64,000 nucleotides of DNA from Psococerastis gibbosa (Eukaryota; Arthropoda; Insecta; Psocodea; Psocidae), in NCBI GenBank assembly GCA_963971405.1, contig OZ020485.1:46869469-46933468 (forward strand), given 5' to 3'. The translations under genes were made by a program, and so were the position numbers. Of this stretch, positions 42,411-54,148 are shown one piece after another (the first letter of the stretch is position 1; the number at the start of each line of letters is the position of its first letter). Under the pieces are notes generated by a model. That model saw only the letters and a program-made list of their open reading frames with translations, was not told where the DNA came from and ran no database searches.

Positions 42411-44692
42411 AGATGCGTTTTTTATGGAGATTCATCTACAATAGAGATTCACAACTTTTCATTTCATGACCCCCTGAGCCTAAAACCACCCTCCGTTCTA
42501 ACTGTTATATACAGAAATACTGTATGTACATACTATATCGATTTTAGGAAACACAAATTTCCGTAGATATTATCCGATCTTGATGAAACTTGGCGCAAAA
42601 ATTGATCATACAAATAAATGTTCGATAACCACCTGGATCCGTCTATTTGCTCCAAGATGGTGGTCGATTGAGACCTTATAAAATTCATATCTCAATCAAT
42701 ATTGGTCGCAGAGGAATGAATTTAAATCTGACTGAAAGCCCTTATTATTGTCTACGATAATGGTTATCAACAATGTTTTCAACAAATCAACGATTTCAAG
42801 ATGGCGTCCAATCAAAGTGAAAATAATGTGATACTCAATTACTAGTAGCTATAGTATAAGTTCATAGTCGTCATTGCTTGGAACACAAGAGTGTTTTGTG
42901 TGTTGATGTTGTGGTCGGGAAAAGAATAATAATAATAATAATAAAATAAAATAAAATAAACGTGTATTTACCTCGATCTAATGTTTATACAGTTTTTTAA
43001 TAATGTTTGCGCTCCCTTGTACCGTGAGGCGTGTGAGAATGAAGCATTTTTTTATATTTTTAATTACATATGTTCGTACACAAACTCATAGAGTAGGTAG
43101 CAAAGAGGAAAAGTGGGGTCTTGAATCTCCCTATACACCTGATTGACCAGAGCTGAAAGGGATTTTGTAAAATATATAGTTTTTCCATGGTATATCGATC
43201 GAAGGGTCGTCAAAAAGCATCCATTAAAATAACAGAAATACTTCTCTACATTTATATATATATATGACATGTGGCCTTCACTTACACCAATTGGCTACTT
43301 CTTCCTTAGGACTACCATACCAATAGTTTTTTTTATACAAATTAAATTCAAAAATTGCTCTCACCAAGCCAGGACTGCCGCATTCCGAGAAGAGTTCCGG
43401 AATTCCGGGAATTGAAAAATACCAGATATTTTCGATTTCCCGGGTTATTCCGGGAATTAAAATTTAACCGACATTTGAAAATTGGATATTTTGGGTACTT
43501 TTTTATTCGCCAAAGAGGAATTTTGTATTGATTGAATTTTTCTTTGCGTAAGTTGAACATGGCTAGTGTAATTCCAGAATATTCCGGGACTAAGAAATTA
43601 CTTAGAAAATACTTAGAAATTATTAGATATAGTTAAAGCCAAATGTTTCGGAATCCACAATATGACTAAGCGGTCCTCTCAACCTCACTCATATCATAGC
43701 AAGTTCAAACAGGTGTAAACCGCAAGACACGCTACTCTGAAATTAATATGAGGGCTGTTTATACCCCACTCAAATAAATTGGGGCTCTACATATATTATA
43801 TACCCTTATGACCCCATCATCCGCCTATTCGTGAGGCTAAACCGTGGTTAAACCCCTTCAGAACTCCATATGCTCCATAATTGATCAATCAGGCTTAAAA
43901 TTTTAGTAAAAAATTAATGAAGTTTCAAAGCACATAGCAACAGACGAGGGGGGAGGGCTGACTGTTTCATGGCTTGACTCCCTCCTCAATCGAATAACTA
44001 ACTTTTGTTCTAGTACTCAGCGGAATTAGAGCTAAACAAAATCCCTTTCGGCTCTTCGGCTCTGGCCGATCAGGTGTAGGGAGATTCCGCAGACCCCGCT
44101 TTTCTTCTACGCTACCTACGCTATGTATGTAATAAAAAATACTTCATTATTTTCCCGACCACAACATCAACACACAAAACACCCTCGTGTTACAAACAAT
44201 GACGACTATGAACTTTTACTTATTAAATTATTTTTACTTTGACTGGACGTCATCTTTAAATCGTTGTTTTGTCGTAAAAAGTGTTGATATCCATTATCGT
44301 AGATAATAATACAGGCTTTCAGTCAGATTTAAATTCATTCCTCTGCGACCAATATTAACAAAGATATGAATTATATATGGTTTCAATCGGTTGCCATCTT
44401 GTAACTAAATAGTGGATCTAGCTGGTTAACGAACTCGATCAAGACATTTGTATTTTTGTGCCAAGTTTCATCAAAATCGGATAATATATACGGAAGTTAG
44501 AGTGTTTCCTAAAATCGATAAACATGCAAACATAGGCCTACATACATACATACGAATGTATGTATATAACAGTTTGAACGGAGGGTGGTATTAGGCTCAG
44601 GGCTCATGAAATGTAAAGTTGTGAAGAAATTTTCAGGAAGCCGAACATTGGTCGCCATCTCCGCATAGGTAGATGAATCTCCCTAAAAAAAC
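42411..44692. repeat. Long inverted-repeat pair (arms about 510-540 bp)
   Basis: The left arm (42411-42922) and right arm (44153-44692, inverted) share GAGATTCATCTAC, GAACGGAGGGTGGT (as complement), GTCAGATTTAAATTCATTCC, CATTATCGTAGA-type blocks and GTTGATGTTGTGGTCGGGAA. The spacer of about 1.2 kb holds an AAT/AAATA microsatellite at 42927-42961 and a SINE A tail relic at about 43995-44060. This may be one large foldback element or two neighbouring copies in opposite orientation. No TSD was identified. Confidence 0.75.
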
Positions 44693-44699
44693 CTCACTT

Positions 44700-46015
44700 T
44701 CACTCTAGGCCTACTAGGAAGCAGCTTCCACAACTTCTATAAAAAGAAATAAAACTAAAAAAAATACGGTCAAAAATCAATTTTTACTAAAAACAAATTC
44801 AATTTTAACGTTGATGACAGTGTAAAAATTAACAAAATTCAATTCCCCCCCCCCCTCCCACTTAAAATTAAAACAGGCTACAAACGAATTCATTACCGAC
44901 ATCGTAACTCAAGAGCTTCGGTATACGATACCTTTTGTTTTAAACAGTGAACTGGACAAAGCGTTGCCGTTGGAATCTATTTAGGGGGAAATTACATTTG
45001 GAGGAACGTATTAGAGGAAATGACATGTTTTCGTGGCTACGATTGAAAGTAGGAGGACACAAGGGAGGCAAGGGGGAAGCAAAGGAGGAATAGGGGAAAG
45101 CAACCAAATACCTTCTCTTTGTGTGCCCGCTTGCTTTCAAATGAATACGGCCATTTTATTGAGAAAGTATTTAGGGCTATTTTCAAAGGGACCTTTTCAG
45201 CGAATGTATGGCCAACCAACTTGACTTTCACAGAAGAATTCTTTCTTTATGATCAGAGATGTTTTTTCGTTTCCTCATTTGTTCTTATGGGGTTTTGACG
45301 ATTCTTTATTTAAGTTTCTTTGCTTTTTCTAATTTTGTTGGTCAATGGTTCGTTTAGAGGTAAACTCTGAAAATTGTATTATTGCAATTTGTATATTTTC
45401 TGATGGATCACCCGAAGTTATAAGGGGAAGATTTAAAATTACTTTGTAAATTTTGTAAAAAAAAAAAAAAAAAATAAAAAATAAAAATGGAAAGTTATCC
45501 TTTTATATACTCCATGTGAACAACATTATGTTTTATTGATTACAGCATGTGGGCTAAAGAAAGCAGAGACCCTACGTGCTTGTTTTGTTTTCAAACTCAG
45601 TGTTTCGTAGCCTTTTGTTACTAATCAAACAGCATCACTATCTAGAAGGGCAAAGCAGGGGGGCTTATAAAGGAAAGAAAATTATCTGGCAGAAGCTGAG
45701 AAGAAGAAGGGAATAGGAGAGGGTTGCATTTCTGGAATGGCTGGAACAACTGGAGATTCCCACGTCTCTGGAGCTACGGAACGGAACGAAAGATGGATCG
45801 TTACACACGTCTTGCCCCATTATTTCACAGATGTTCCACCCTCACAATTCTCCATTACCTTCCTGTGAATCATTGCCATGATTATTAGACTGAACTTGTC
45901 TCTGAATATATGCTCTTTGTTATGTCCAGAAATGGGCGGATTTGCAATTTAATTGATCGAGAAGCCAAAGAAATTCTTCTTCTTCTTTAACATGATATCG
46001 ACTCCTTTGTCTTAT
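44700..46015. other. No recognised feature
   Basis: Non-coding. A C run at about 44846-44858 and an A run at about 45458-45480. Open frames show no family features. Confidence 0.35.
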
Positions 46016-46019
46016 TTAT

Positions 46020-46918
46020 TGTCTTTTGTAATATTTTGAACACATTAAAAAATAAAAAATTATCTTGGTAAAAATATTACGGAAAAACATATTAAATTGA
46101 ATCACTACCGGTTTTGAGAAATTTATAGCATATTATATGCATTAGGGTCAGTAGGGAGAAAATTGGTCAACAGTAAGTCGAAAATGGAGATAGGATGCCA
46201 AGAGTATATCAACTACTATTGTTAGACGATTGTGATTGTTCTTACGTTGGACAAACGGGAAGACATTTTAAGAAAAGACTACATGATCATTTTAAAAAAA
46301 TTGGTATGTATATGTAGGCTATGTTATGAGTTGGGCCCCAAGCCCGTAGGTGCCCATAAATTGGAATAGGTAAAACAGACACCCAATCAATGCTAACCCA
46401 CCATATGAATTAACAACACAGGAGATTCATGTTCCTTTAAACATTAAAATATAACACATAGACAACAATGAAGAAGACTACCAGGGAGGCCGAAACTAAC
46501 ACTGGATAGAAAGATCGCCGAAGACATGAAAAGATTGGGGCTCTCAACTGAAGAAGCACAGGACAGGACCATGTGGAAACGATGCTGCCGTGCCGCCGAC
46601 CCTCCATGAGGAAAAGGCGTAGTAAAAGTAAAAGTAAGTAAGTACATAGACAACAATGGTAAATTGATGGATAATCTAGAAACTATTGAAATAAAAGAAG
46701 CTAGGCCTTCTAATGGGAATAAGCCCATATTAAATGATATGACGTTTGTCGGCAATAATTCACCCTAATTGGATTTGGCAGCAAAATCGTATAAATAGCG
46801 TGACATTGTCTTAATGTAAAACTTGTTTTAATTTTTATCTGCTCACTTGACAATGACAATTATTTGAAATTGGTAGTGTTATAATTTATGTTTTTCCGTA
46901 ATATTTTACCAAGTTTCT
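46020..46918 (+). mobile_element. Penelope-like element remnant (GIY-YIG part) with inverted ends
   Basis: DDCDCSYVGQTGRHFKKRLH (about 46230-46290) fits the GIY-YIG endonuclease that follows the reverse transcriptase in Penelope-like elements; G-Q-TGR-F--R is the diagnostic part. The protein resumes after a nested insert as NGKLMDNLETIEIKEARPS. The flanks CTTGGTAAAAATATTACGG at about 46063 and its complement near 46890-46916 are inverted terminal repeats. The RT itself is missing. Confidence 0.7.
46471..46643 (+). mobile_element. 5'-truncated LINE inserted in the Penelope-like element, 15-bp TSD
   Basis: Encodes LPGRPKLTLDRKIAEDMKRL, GLSTEEAQDRTMWKRCCRAA and DPP before a stop, then an AAAGT-type tail. 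Exact TSD ACATAGACAACAATG at 46456-46470 and 46644-46658. GRPK-TW...DR--W...RAADP is a common LINE terminus in this window. Confidence 0.9.
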
Positions 46919-46960
46919 TCTCCTGCTTCTTTAAATGTCTCTTCTATCGAATTTGGAAAT
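46919..46960 (-). repeat. Tiny LINE 3' end
   Basis: CTTCTTTAAATGTCTCTTCT is nearly identical to the sequence right after the TTC tract at 48965-48985, the 3' end of the LINE at 48967-49415. Only about 30 bp are present. Confidence 0.4.
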
Positions 46961-47241
46961 ACATACTTATATGAATATATTATGAATATGAATATATTTC
47001 AATACAATACAATGGAACAATACTCAATACGTTAAATATTTATAGAAATCACGCCACTGGGCAAATGCCCCAGTGTGGCCTACATCCGTTAAGACAATGA
47101 AACACTATATCGTATATCAGTAAAAGTTTATTAGCTAGGCTGAAATAAAATTATACTTATGTTTAATTTAGTTTTTCGCATGTACTACTATAGTAGTACT
47201 GTATACAACTGTATATTGTTATGAATCGACTTTACAAAGTA

Positions 47242-48065
47242 TCAAATGTCGAAAACATCACACTCTTTAACGACGTTATAATCAGTTATTTCCTTTTTGA
47301 TAATATATGTACTTCCAGAACATAGGCAAATCAAAGGTAGGACATTGTAATGTTTTACACCAATGTGTAACGCTGACCTCATGAACAGTTTAGAATTCGG
47401 ATGTGGGACCCTCAGTGGCTCCTTACTCAAATATCTGGTGCCATGATGGTGCCTAACATTGGAAAGGGAGCAGCGCGTCTTAAACACTTGAACTAAAACT
47501 TCCTTTAAGAACAATTGTTGGGGAGTCAACACGTCAGCGAGTATGTACAGGGTTTTCTGTGCATCACTATTAGAGCTCTTTTTTGGACTAATTGTATTCT
47601 TTCTAAAAGGTTTGAAAAAGCTGATCCCCAGGCAATGATACCATAAGTTAAATGCTTTGAAACAAGGCAAAGTATACACTTTTTAATAATGAAAAAATCT
47701 ATTATATTTCTAAGCACATACAATTTATAAATGCAGCGTGGATTGCGTTTGCGTAATTTGCTCATTCCAAGTAAGTCTTCATCAAAAATATAATCCCTAG
47801 GTATTTAACAGCCTTGCTTTGGTGTATACCAATTTATATTGAGTAGACCAATAGCAGCATCTTTGTTTTCTAAAAAAAAATCGATATACGTTGTTTTCTC
47901 TAAGTTAAGTACTAAAAGATTATCAGCCAGCCAATTTTTTACATTTTCAAAACTTCGATTTGCCATTTCATATAACTCATGCTTGGTATTGGCTATAATG
48001 GGGATTCTGGTGTCGTCTGCACTGTATGCACTGTAAGCATCTTGCTTGCGAATTGTAAGCAACAA
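47242..48065 (-). pseudogene. CR1-like LINE reverse transcriptase, 3' half
   Basis: The minus strand reads SADDTRIPIIANTKHELYEM (catalytic A-D-D), NRSFENVKNWLADNLLVLNL and EKTTYIDF. In other frames come YGIIAWGSAFSNLLERIQLV, QKRALIVMHRKP and the C-terminal SALHIGVKHYNVLPL. This is the CR1/Jockey-type order. Frames change at least twice, and the copy starts at the ADD box, so it is truncated or interrupted at about 48066. Confidence 0.8.
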
Positions 48066-48453
48066 ATTTTCGGCGCTTAACTATAATAATTTTCTTCCGA
48101 CGCATGTATGACCACAAAATTATTCTAAATTTTTTTGTAAATTTAGTTTTGTACAGTATTATACAGATGTGTTGGGGTGTGTTCTGGGGCTCTTTTTTGT
48201 GCCTTATTAAGCAAATATGACTTAATAGGCTACATTTAAATGAGCGTTTGGCCTAGTGGAGATGAGGTGAGAATAGGGGATGTAAACCGGATTTAACTGG
48301 TAATAAACATTCAAATTTTCACTTAACTGTTCTAGTGTGAAGCAGCTATAAATTATAACAATAGCAGTTTACAGGGTATTATTCTGCTGTAGTACTTTAC
48401 TTCTTAATTAGGCTACTATTGCACATCCTGTTTAAATTCGACTGTTAATCACA

Positions 48454-48968
48454 TTCTTCCTTCTTCTTCTTCTTCTTCTTCTTCTTCTTCTTCTTCTTCT
48501 TCTTCTTCTTCTTCTTCTTCTTCTTCTTCTTCTTCTTTTCTTCTTCTTCTTCTTCTTCTTCTTCTTCTTCTTCTTCTTCTTCTTCTTCTTCTTCTTCTTC
48601 TTCTTCTTCTTCTTCTTCTTCTTCTTCTTCTTCTTCTTCTTCTTCTTCTTCTTCTTCTTCTTCTTCTTCTTCTCTTCTTCTTCTTCTTCTTCTTCTTCTT
48701 CTTCTTCTTCTTCTTCTTCTTCTTCTTCTTCTTCTTCTTCTTCTTCTTCTTCTTCTTCTTCTTCTTCTTCTTCTTCTTCTTCTTCTTCTTCTATTCTTCT
48801 TCTTCTTCTTCTTCTCTTCTTCTTCTTCTTCTTCTTCTTCTTCTTCTTCTTCTTCTTCTTCTTCTTCTTCTTCTTCTTCTTCTTCTTCTTTTCTTCTTCT
48901 TCTTCTTCTTCTTCTTCTTCTTCTTCTTCTTCTTCTTCTTCTTCTTCTTCTTCTTCTTCTTCTTCTTT
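48454..48968. repeat. (TTC)n microsatellite, 515 bp, at a LINE 3' end
   Basis: Pyrimidine-only on the + strand apart from one A near 48793. Phase shifts (TTCTTTTC, TTCTCTTC, TTCTATTC) divide it into several blocks. It begins exactly where the minus-strand LINE at 48967-49415 ends, so on that strand it is its (GAA)n tail. Confidence 0.97.
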
Positions 48969-49415
48969 AAATGGCTCTTCTATCGAGGATTTGGCTATCA
49001 TCATGGCAATTTGGACCTTGGAGACTGCTGCTCTGAAAAGGGAAGTCGTGCTCTTGCCTCAGCCAAGATGTTCTGCTTCTGCCTGGAGTCCTCAGTCCTT
49101 ATATTGGATTATTACATGCAATGAGCGATACTTTTCGTTCCTCATCACATGGCCAAAGTGTACCATATATAGAACGATTGGGAACCCATCATTACATTAA
49201 AGCATTCTCAACCCAGTAAACACCAGATTCCGGCCCCAAAGTATTTTATGCATTTTAATGAAGACATTTCGAGTTTGTTCAATGCGGCTGCAAACTTCCT
49301 GACGGAACGCCCATTTACTGTTTATATTGCATCCGAGGTACCGGTAATGTTTGCATTGCACTATTGACGCACCATCCAGAACAATATTCAGATGTATCTC
49401 GGTTCTCTTATACTG
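48967..49415 (-). pseudogene. RTE-type LINE C-terminus with (GAA)n tail
   Basis: The minus strand reads HLNIVLDGASIVQCKHYRYL, GCNINSKWAFRQEVCSRIEQ and TRNVFIKMHKILWGRNL. After a deletion of the LYG-ETW region comes FGHVMRNEKYRSLHVII, then SLFRAAVSKVQIAMMIA with frameshifts. F-YLG--I---W--EI--RIE-AR--F-KM and GHVMRNEKYR are strong LINE signatures. Confidence 0.8.
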
Positions 49416-49436
49416 ACAGCAATCACTTGTTAAATA

Positions 49437-49700
49437 AAAAATACAAATTAACCTATTTGGGGTTAGAGAGGCGTATCCGTAGAAATGGTGAGCTCTACGT
49501 GATATACTGAGAATATACGATGGTAGCCGAAATCAAGAGAGCCCGCATCAGGTGTCTAGGGCACGTGGAACGAATGCCAGACAAAAGGGTGACAAAACCA
49601 GTCTTACACAAGGTGCCCCAAGGGAGAAGACTAGTGGGACGACCATGGAGGTACGGAGGCCATGGCTGGACGTGGAACTGGTGACCCTTGGTTCGATGAC
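49437..49700 (+). pseudogene. LINE C-terminus relic
   Basis: IKRARIRCLGHVERMPDKRV, TKPVLHKVPQGRRLVGRPW on the + strand. R--GHVERM--DR--K-----P-GRR--GRP is the usual RTE-like C-terminal pattern. Opposite orientation to the neighbour at 48967-49415. Confidence 0.7.
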
Positions 49701-50281
49701 AATCATTGTAGGCTGGCGACTTTTACCATCTTAGGCCTATATCAGATAAAGGCTGCGGATGGAAAATTAGTACAATATGAGATAATCAAATCATAAGGAT
49801 TATTAATATAACTAACAATTAAAAATTAACAACAATAATTGTGCCGTGCAAATTGAAAAAAAAATACAATCTCTCATTTAAATAAGAACAGGCAGATGTA
49901 TAACCACGAAAATTAAAAATATTGACTCAGAAAAATTTTACAAGTTAAATCAAAACGCGAGGAATCCCGTGGGAACAAAGGGGTGAGAACGAGGGGTGGA
50001 TAATCAAAAAGTTAAAAAACTTGGCCAACCCTACGCAATTAGGCTTCTCTGGCTCCCCGGAAACTTTCTTTATACGCGTATATAGCATTGAAAAAAAATT
50101 GTTTCACAATTTTTAATGCAGGCACTGACTACCACCGCAGTTGGTAAAGTTTTCTCTTATTGCATTCCTCTTCTTTATTTAGGTTCCACATTCCGTGGCT
50201 CTACGAATGATAGAGAACCACCCTTGGGATAATATAACGTGGAGGATACCTCTTCAACCAAGGTTAATTTAATGTCAGTGT

Positions 50282-50463
50282 CACGGACGGATACAGGGGG
50301 GAGGGGGCAGTGGGGGTAACTGCCCCCTCCAAATCAAGTAAATCTATTGTAGGTTAATTTATTACCCTCTGATTTAATTTAATCGATCCTACATATGTTT
50401 TTCCTATTTTGACCAGCAACTACCCCCCCCCCCCGAAAGAAAAATTGGCTAGATTCGTCCCAG
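50282..50463. mobile_element. hAT-type MITE, poly-G class
   Basis: Left end CACGGACGGATACAGG, reversed right end CTGGGACGAATCTAGCC. TSD GTCAGTGT (50274-50281) and CTCAGTGT (50464-50471), 7 of 8 matching. G/C runs inside both ends. Confidence 0.65.
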
Positions 50464-50609
50464 CTCAGTGTTATACTGTATCTTCTACTTGAGTTGAGTT
50501 GCAATCTAGGGATTGGTTTGCAGCGAATGTTGTATTTTTCTCTGCTTGATCTGAAATACGACTTACGCGCGTTCATTTTATAATGGGTGTCGAATGGACA
50601 CCGCCGTTA

Positions 50610-50836
50610 GGACATGTAGCGTAGTGGTACGGACTCTGACTTTCACCCCAAAGGTGGTTGGTTCGAGTTCCTACACTATTTACATTTTCTGGCCATGCTT
50701 CGGAGGGCATGTAAAGCAGGCGGTCCCGGGTCATCCTAGTTGAGTGTAAGAGAAGGCTTTATAGCTCTAATTCCGCTCGGTTGATGGCTTAGTAATAGAA
50801 ACAATAAAAAGGCCTTATTTATTTATTATTTATTAT
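50610..50836 (+). mobile_element. SINE family A, full copy
   Basis: A box ATGTAGCGTAGTGGTACG, B box GGTTCGAGTTCC, core at about 50688-50727, TTATAGCTCTAATTCCGC, then an (ATTT)n tail. Confidence 0.88.
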
Positions 50837-50839
50837 AAG

Positions 50840-51955
50840 GTGCGAAATTGTTTACAGTCTAAACTAGAAGGATGAAGTATAATTTTTGTTCTCGAAATCA
50901 AAAATTAAGCAAAAGTTAGGAAAAATCTTAAAGACCCAGGCCTCAGAGGCTAATAATTAAAAAGGAATAAATACTTGCAATTAGAAAAGTGTCATCAATT
51001 CTCCAAATAAATTTGTTTTCATAGTTTCTATGGAAACCGCTGCGATATCATATTTATTCCGAAATGGCCGGCTTAACCTTGAAAACAAAGCTTTTATAAG
51101 GATACTATAGGTACGGTAACAGAAATATGGTAGGACACCATGGAGTTATTAACGATTAACCTATACAAACTGGATCACTGCACTAATAATTTATAGCATA
51201 ATTAAGCATCAAAAATTTAATTTCACCGCCTACATGCATGCCACACGTTTTCAACTACAGTACATGTGAAATTTCAGATTAAATATTTTAAGTTACAGTT
51301 TAATCAATATTTCTCTTGCATGCCTGTTTTTCCGTAAGCTAGTGCGTTGTATCTTTCAGGGGAATCGGACGATTTAAAGGTTTGTTCATATAGTAGTCGC
51401 TAGGCTATTTTTTTGCTGGTTTTCAAATGTTTAATATTCCACATTTAGCTGTTATCATAATCGTCACCCTGAAGTCAGAAGGGCGTAGCATAAAAAACAA
51501 CATTACGAGATACGTTTCTCAGTATGTAGAGTTTGCTACAATCTTTATTTTCTTTTTTTTTTTAAATAAAAAGTTAATGCAAATAAACAATTTAATGAAT
51601 GTATCCAACTGACATCTTGGGTACACAATGAGCAGGTGCTGAGTTACGACACGTCTCCGATCGCATAGCATCGCACAAGTACAATCATGCTACCTTGGTT
51701 ATCACCATCCACCGAAGTCGATAGGCAAAGGCGCCCTCGCAATCGTATATTTCAGCCCTATCTTCAAGCTCACTAAATTTGAACATACAAGCTCAATTTC
51801 GCCAAAAATGTTGGTTAGGCCCGTCTTTAGGGAGACGAATATCAACAACCCCGCCGAGCTAATGGAAAAGACCCTAACCAATTTACAAAACGATTTTAGG
51901 CACTTTCAAATTTGCAAATAAGCGCATGGTACCAAAGGCCCTAAATCCAAAAGAA
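50840..51955. other. No gene; dispersed repeat at about 51565-51745
   Basis: 51565-51745 matches 26755-26935 (GAGTTACGACACGTCTCCGA). The rest is non-coding. Confidence 0.5.
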
Positions 51956-52662
51956 CCGGTCCGAGTTTACTCGAACATGCTTTCCAATAATTTATCAAAA
52001 TTAGTAGATAGAGAAAATGAGTAATTTCATGGTTAATAATTATCCAATGGTTAAATTTCCGATATCTCGGGGGGGGGGGGGGGGGGGGTTGTCCACCTAA
52101 CGTCACTGTAGGTGAGGTAAATTCTAGATAGGTCAGACCAACACATTACCACACAGCAATACTGACAGGGCACGCAATGCATTTGAGCGTGAATTTTCTA
52201 TCATTTTTTCAAAAAAACTTTTTTTTTTACAAAACCGAATACTTTTCTGGGAAAGCAACCTGTCCGGTTTCGTTACTCAATTTACACCTAAAACATACCT
52301 GAGGGTAGAAATCATCGATAGAAAGATTTCGCAGAAAAATGATTTTTAGTCATTTTTAATTAAAATTTAGTTATTTTTTTTTATTTTTTTACCCCCAGAA
52401 GCAACCTATCGAGGGGCAAGCAACCCCCCGCATTTCGTTACCATTAATAACGACTAGAATATATGTGAATTTAAAAGAAATCGTTGGAGCCGTTTTTGAG
52501 AAATAATTTTTTTAGACGTTTTTTGGAGTTTTTTGAGAATAAAACCCCCCCAAATTAAGTTAGCCCCAAATATAAAAAAAATTGTTCCGAGGTATGATTT
52601 TTGTGAACCTACATGCCGAATTTCATCAAGATCGACCGAGTAATTTGCCCGGAAATCGACGC

Positions 52663-52721
<59 letters not shown>

Positions 52722-52848
52722 TCAGACATTTCGTAAAAACCACTTTTTTGGGTTCCTGGGACCTCAAAACGTGTAAATCCGTTGAAATCTCGGAATCGAA
52801 AATTTCGACCGTCACAAAGCTACGTACAAATTGGAAAGCAATAATTTA
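51955..52848 (-). repeat. TCTG element, copy C (longest)
   Basis: On the minus strand it starts near 52848 (ATTGCTTTCCAATTTGTACG) and has a (TCTG)n tract of about 14 units at 52664-52722. It continues to a poly-C run at about 52069-52089 and ends near GTTCGAGTAAACTCGGACCG. Confidence 0.8.
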
Positions 52849-52985
52849 TGCCCAATTGTAGCTCTACATAGGTTAGCTGATTTCGGAATGCCGAAATTTT
52901 TAACCTAACCTGAAAAATATTGAAATGATGTTCATTATGAAAAGTGTGCCCAAGTTTTCTATAGACAGCGTTTTAGCCTAAGACA

Positions 52986-53145
52986 GAACGACAGACAAAC
53001 AGACAGACAGACAGACATTTTGTAAAAACCACTTTTTTGGGTTCCTGGGACCTCAAAACGAGTAAATCCTGTGAAATCTCGAAATCGAAAATTTCGACCG
53101 TCACAAAGCTTTCCTTATACTACGTAGAAATTGGAAAGCAATTAT
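52986..53145 (-). repeat. TCTG element, copy D (5' part only)
   Basis: On the minus strand it covers the element start to the TCTG tract, including GTGACGGTCGAAATTTTCGA. It lies in the same orientation about 140 bp from copy C. Confidence 0.75.
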
Positions 53146-53269
53146 AACTGTATATGACGATTCTAGTTGACCCCATTATACTAGGCTATATACTTTTAGA
53201 TGATGCCAACAGATAGTACTTACTATATATTGTAGTTGTAGCCGCCTCCTGAACTAGTTTTCTTATTGG

Positions 53270-53690
53270 AGTCAGAGCCTTTTTCCTTATTTATATTAGC
53301 AAGGCGTACATGATAAACCAAGGGTCCTGCTGAGAGGTTCTCCTTCACATTTGTTTCAAAAGACATCCTGGTCACTCTAGTGGTTTGGTGTCTTCTACCT
53401 CATAGTATATATCATATGTATGGTTATGTCGCGATAGGCCGCCCACGTGCTGAGTACTTGGACCAGCTGCTCAGAGATTTCAACTGCACGACGTACAGGG
53501 ACCTAAAGAGGCTGGCCGAGGACAGAACGGAATGGAGGATCCGGAGCATGCTGCTGCAAACCAACCCCTAGTGGTTGTGCACCATAAGAAGAAGAACCTC
53601 ATAGTCACTGACACTTAGTAGCAGGGGTCCATCGTCTCTTCGAGTGGCCTCACCAGGCTGCTTATCTACGTTCCCTGATTCCAGTATGTT
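53270..53690 (-). pseudogene. RTE-type LINE C-terminus split by a younger LINE
   Basis: 53606-53690 and 53280-53396 together read, on the minus strand, as the GH-RR-DG-LL...V-DYEVE and M-FE-NV-E-L segments homologous to 40790-41023. They are interrupted by the insert at 53407-53595. Confidence 0.6.
53407..53595 (+). mobile_element. 5'-truncated LINE 3' end with 10-bp TSD
   Basis: Encodes AIGRPRAEYLDQLLRDFNC, TTYRDLKRLAEDRTEWRIRS MLLQTNP, a stop, then a short (AAG)n tail. Exact TSD ACCTCATAGT at 53397-53406 and 53596-53605. Confidence 0.9.
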
Positions 53691-53935
53691 TGTCCCTCCT
53701 CCAGTCCGTCAGCTTGTACCCGTGTGCCGGTAGGGAAACATGGTAGGACTTGTCCTGGTCACCTCCGAACTAATCGTGTGACTTCACTGTGTTTCCCATG
53801 TGGTTCGGAATCCACTATGATCAGGTGCACTGAGGTGCACTGTCCTATGGGCTGGCATAGGACAGTCAAGTCGGGGTCGCTCTATGGGCCCAAATTTGAG
53901 GCCTAAGTCGTTATTAACCCGACGAACACTACTAC
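53690..53935 (-). repeat. Dispersed repeat (family of 34320, 61925, 62280)
   Basis: GTCACCTCCGAACTAATCGT, GGTTCGGAATCCACTATGAT and TAAGTCGTTATTAACCCGAC match 62280-62545 in reverse. A (CTA)n run lies at 53929-53946. Confidence 0.75.
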
Positions 53936-53963
53936 TACTACTACTAGTATATACGTGTACGTA

Positions 53964-54148
53964 ATCATGTAGAGTAGTGGTACAGACCCGGCTTTAACCT
54001 CAATGGTTGTTGGTTGGACCCACTTGCTACATTTTCTGGCCATGCTTCGGAGGACATGTAAAGCAGGCGGTCCTAGGCTTTCCCAGTTGCGTGTAAGAGA
54101 GGGCCTTTATAGCCCTAACTTATAGTAATAGAAAAAAAATTGATATTT
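53964..54148 (+). mobile_element. SINE family A, copy with 3' deletion
   Basis: Head ATGTAGAGTAGTGGTACAG, diverged B box, core at about 54038-54075, TTATAGCCCTAACT, then lacks part of the 3' segment. Directly abuts TCTG element E. Confidence 0.82.

Noticed and set aside
48432..49004. 190-codon Glu/Lys/Arg-rich frame
   Set aside because: Translation of the second TTC tract; phase shifts in the repeat explain the Glu, Lys and Arg blocks.
52454..52861. Cys/Leu/Ser/Val-rich frames across the TCTG tract
   Set aside because: TCTG repeats give LSVC-type peptides in every frame. I kept the element as a repeat and left coding as a test, not a call.
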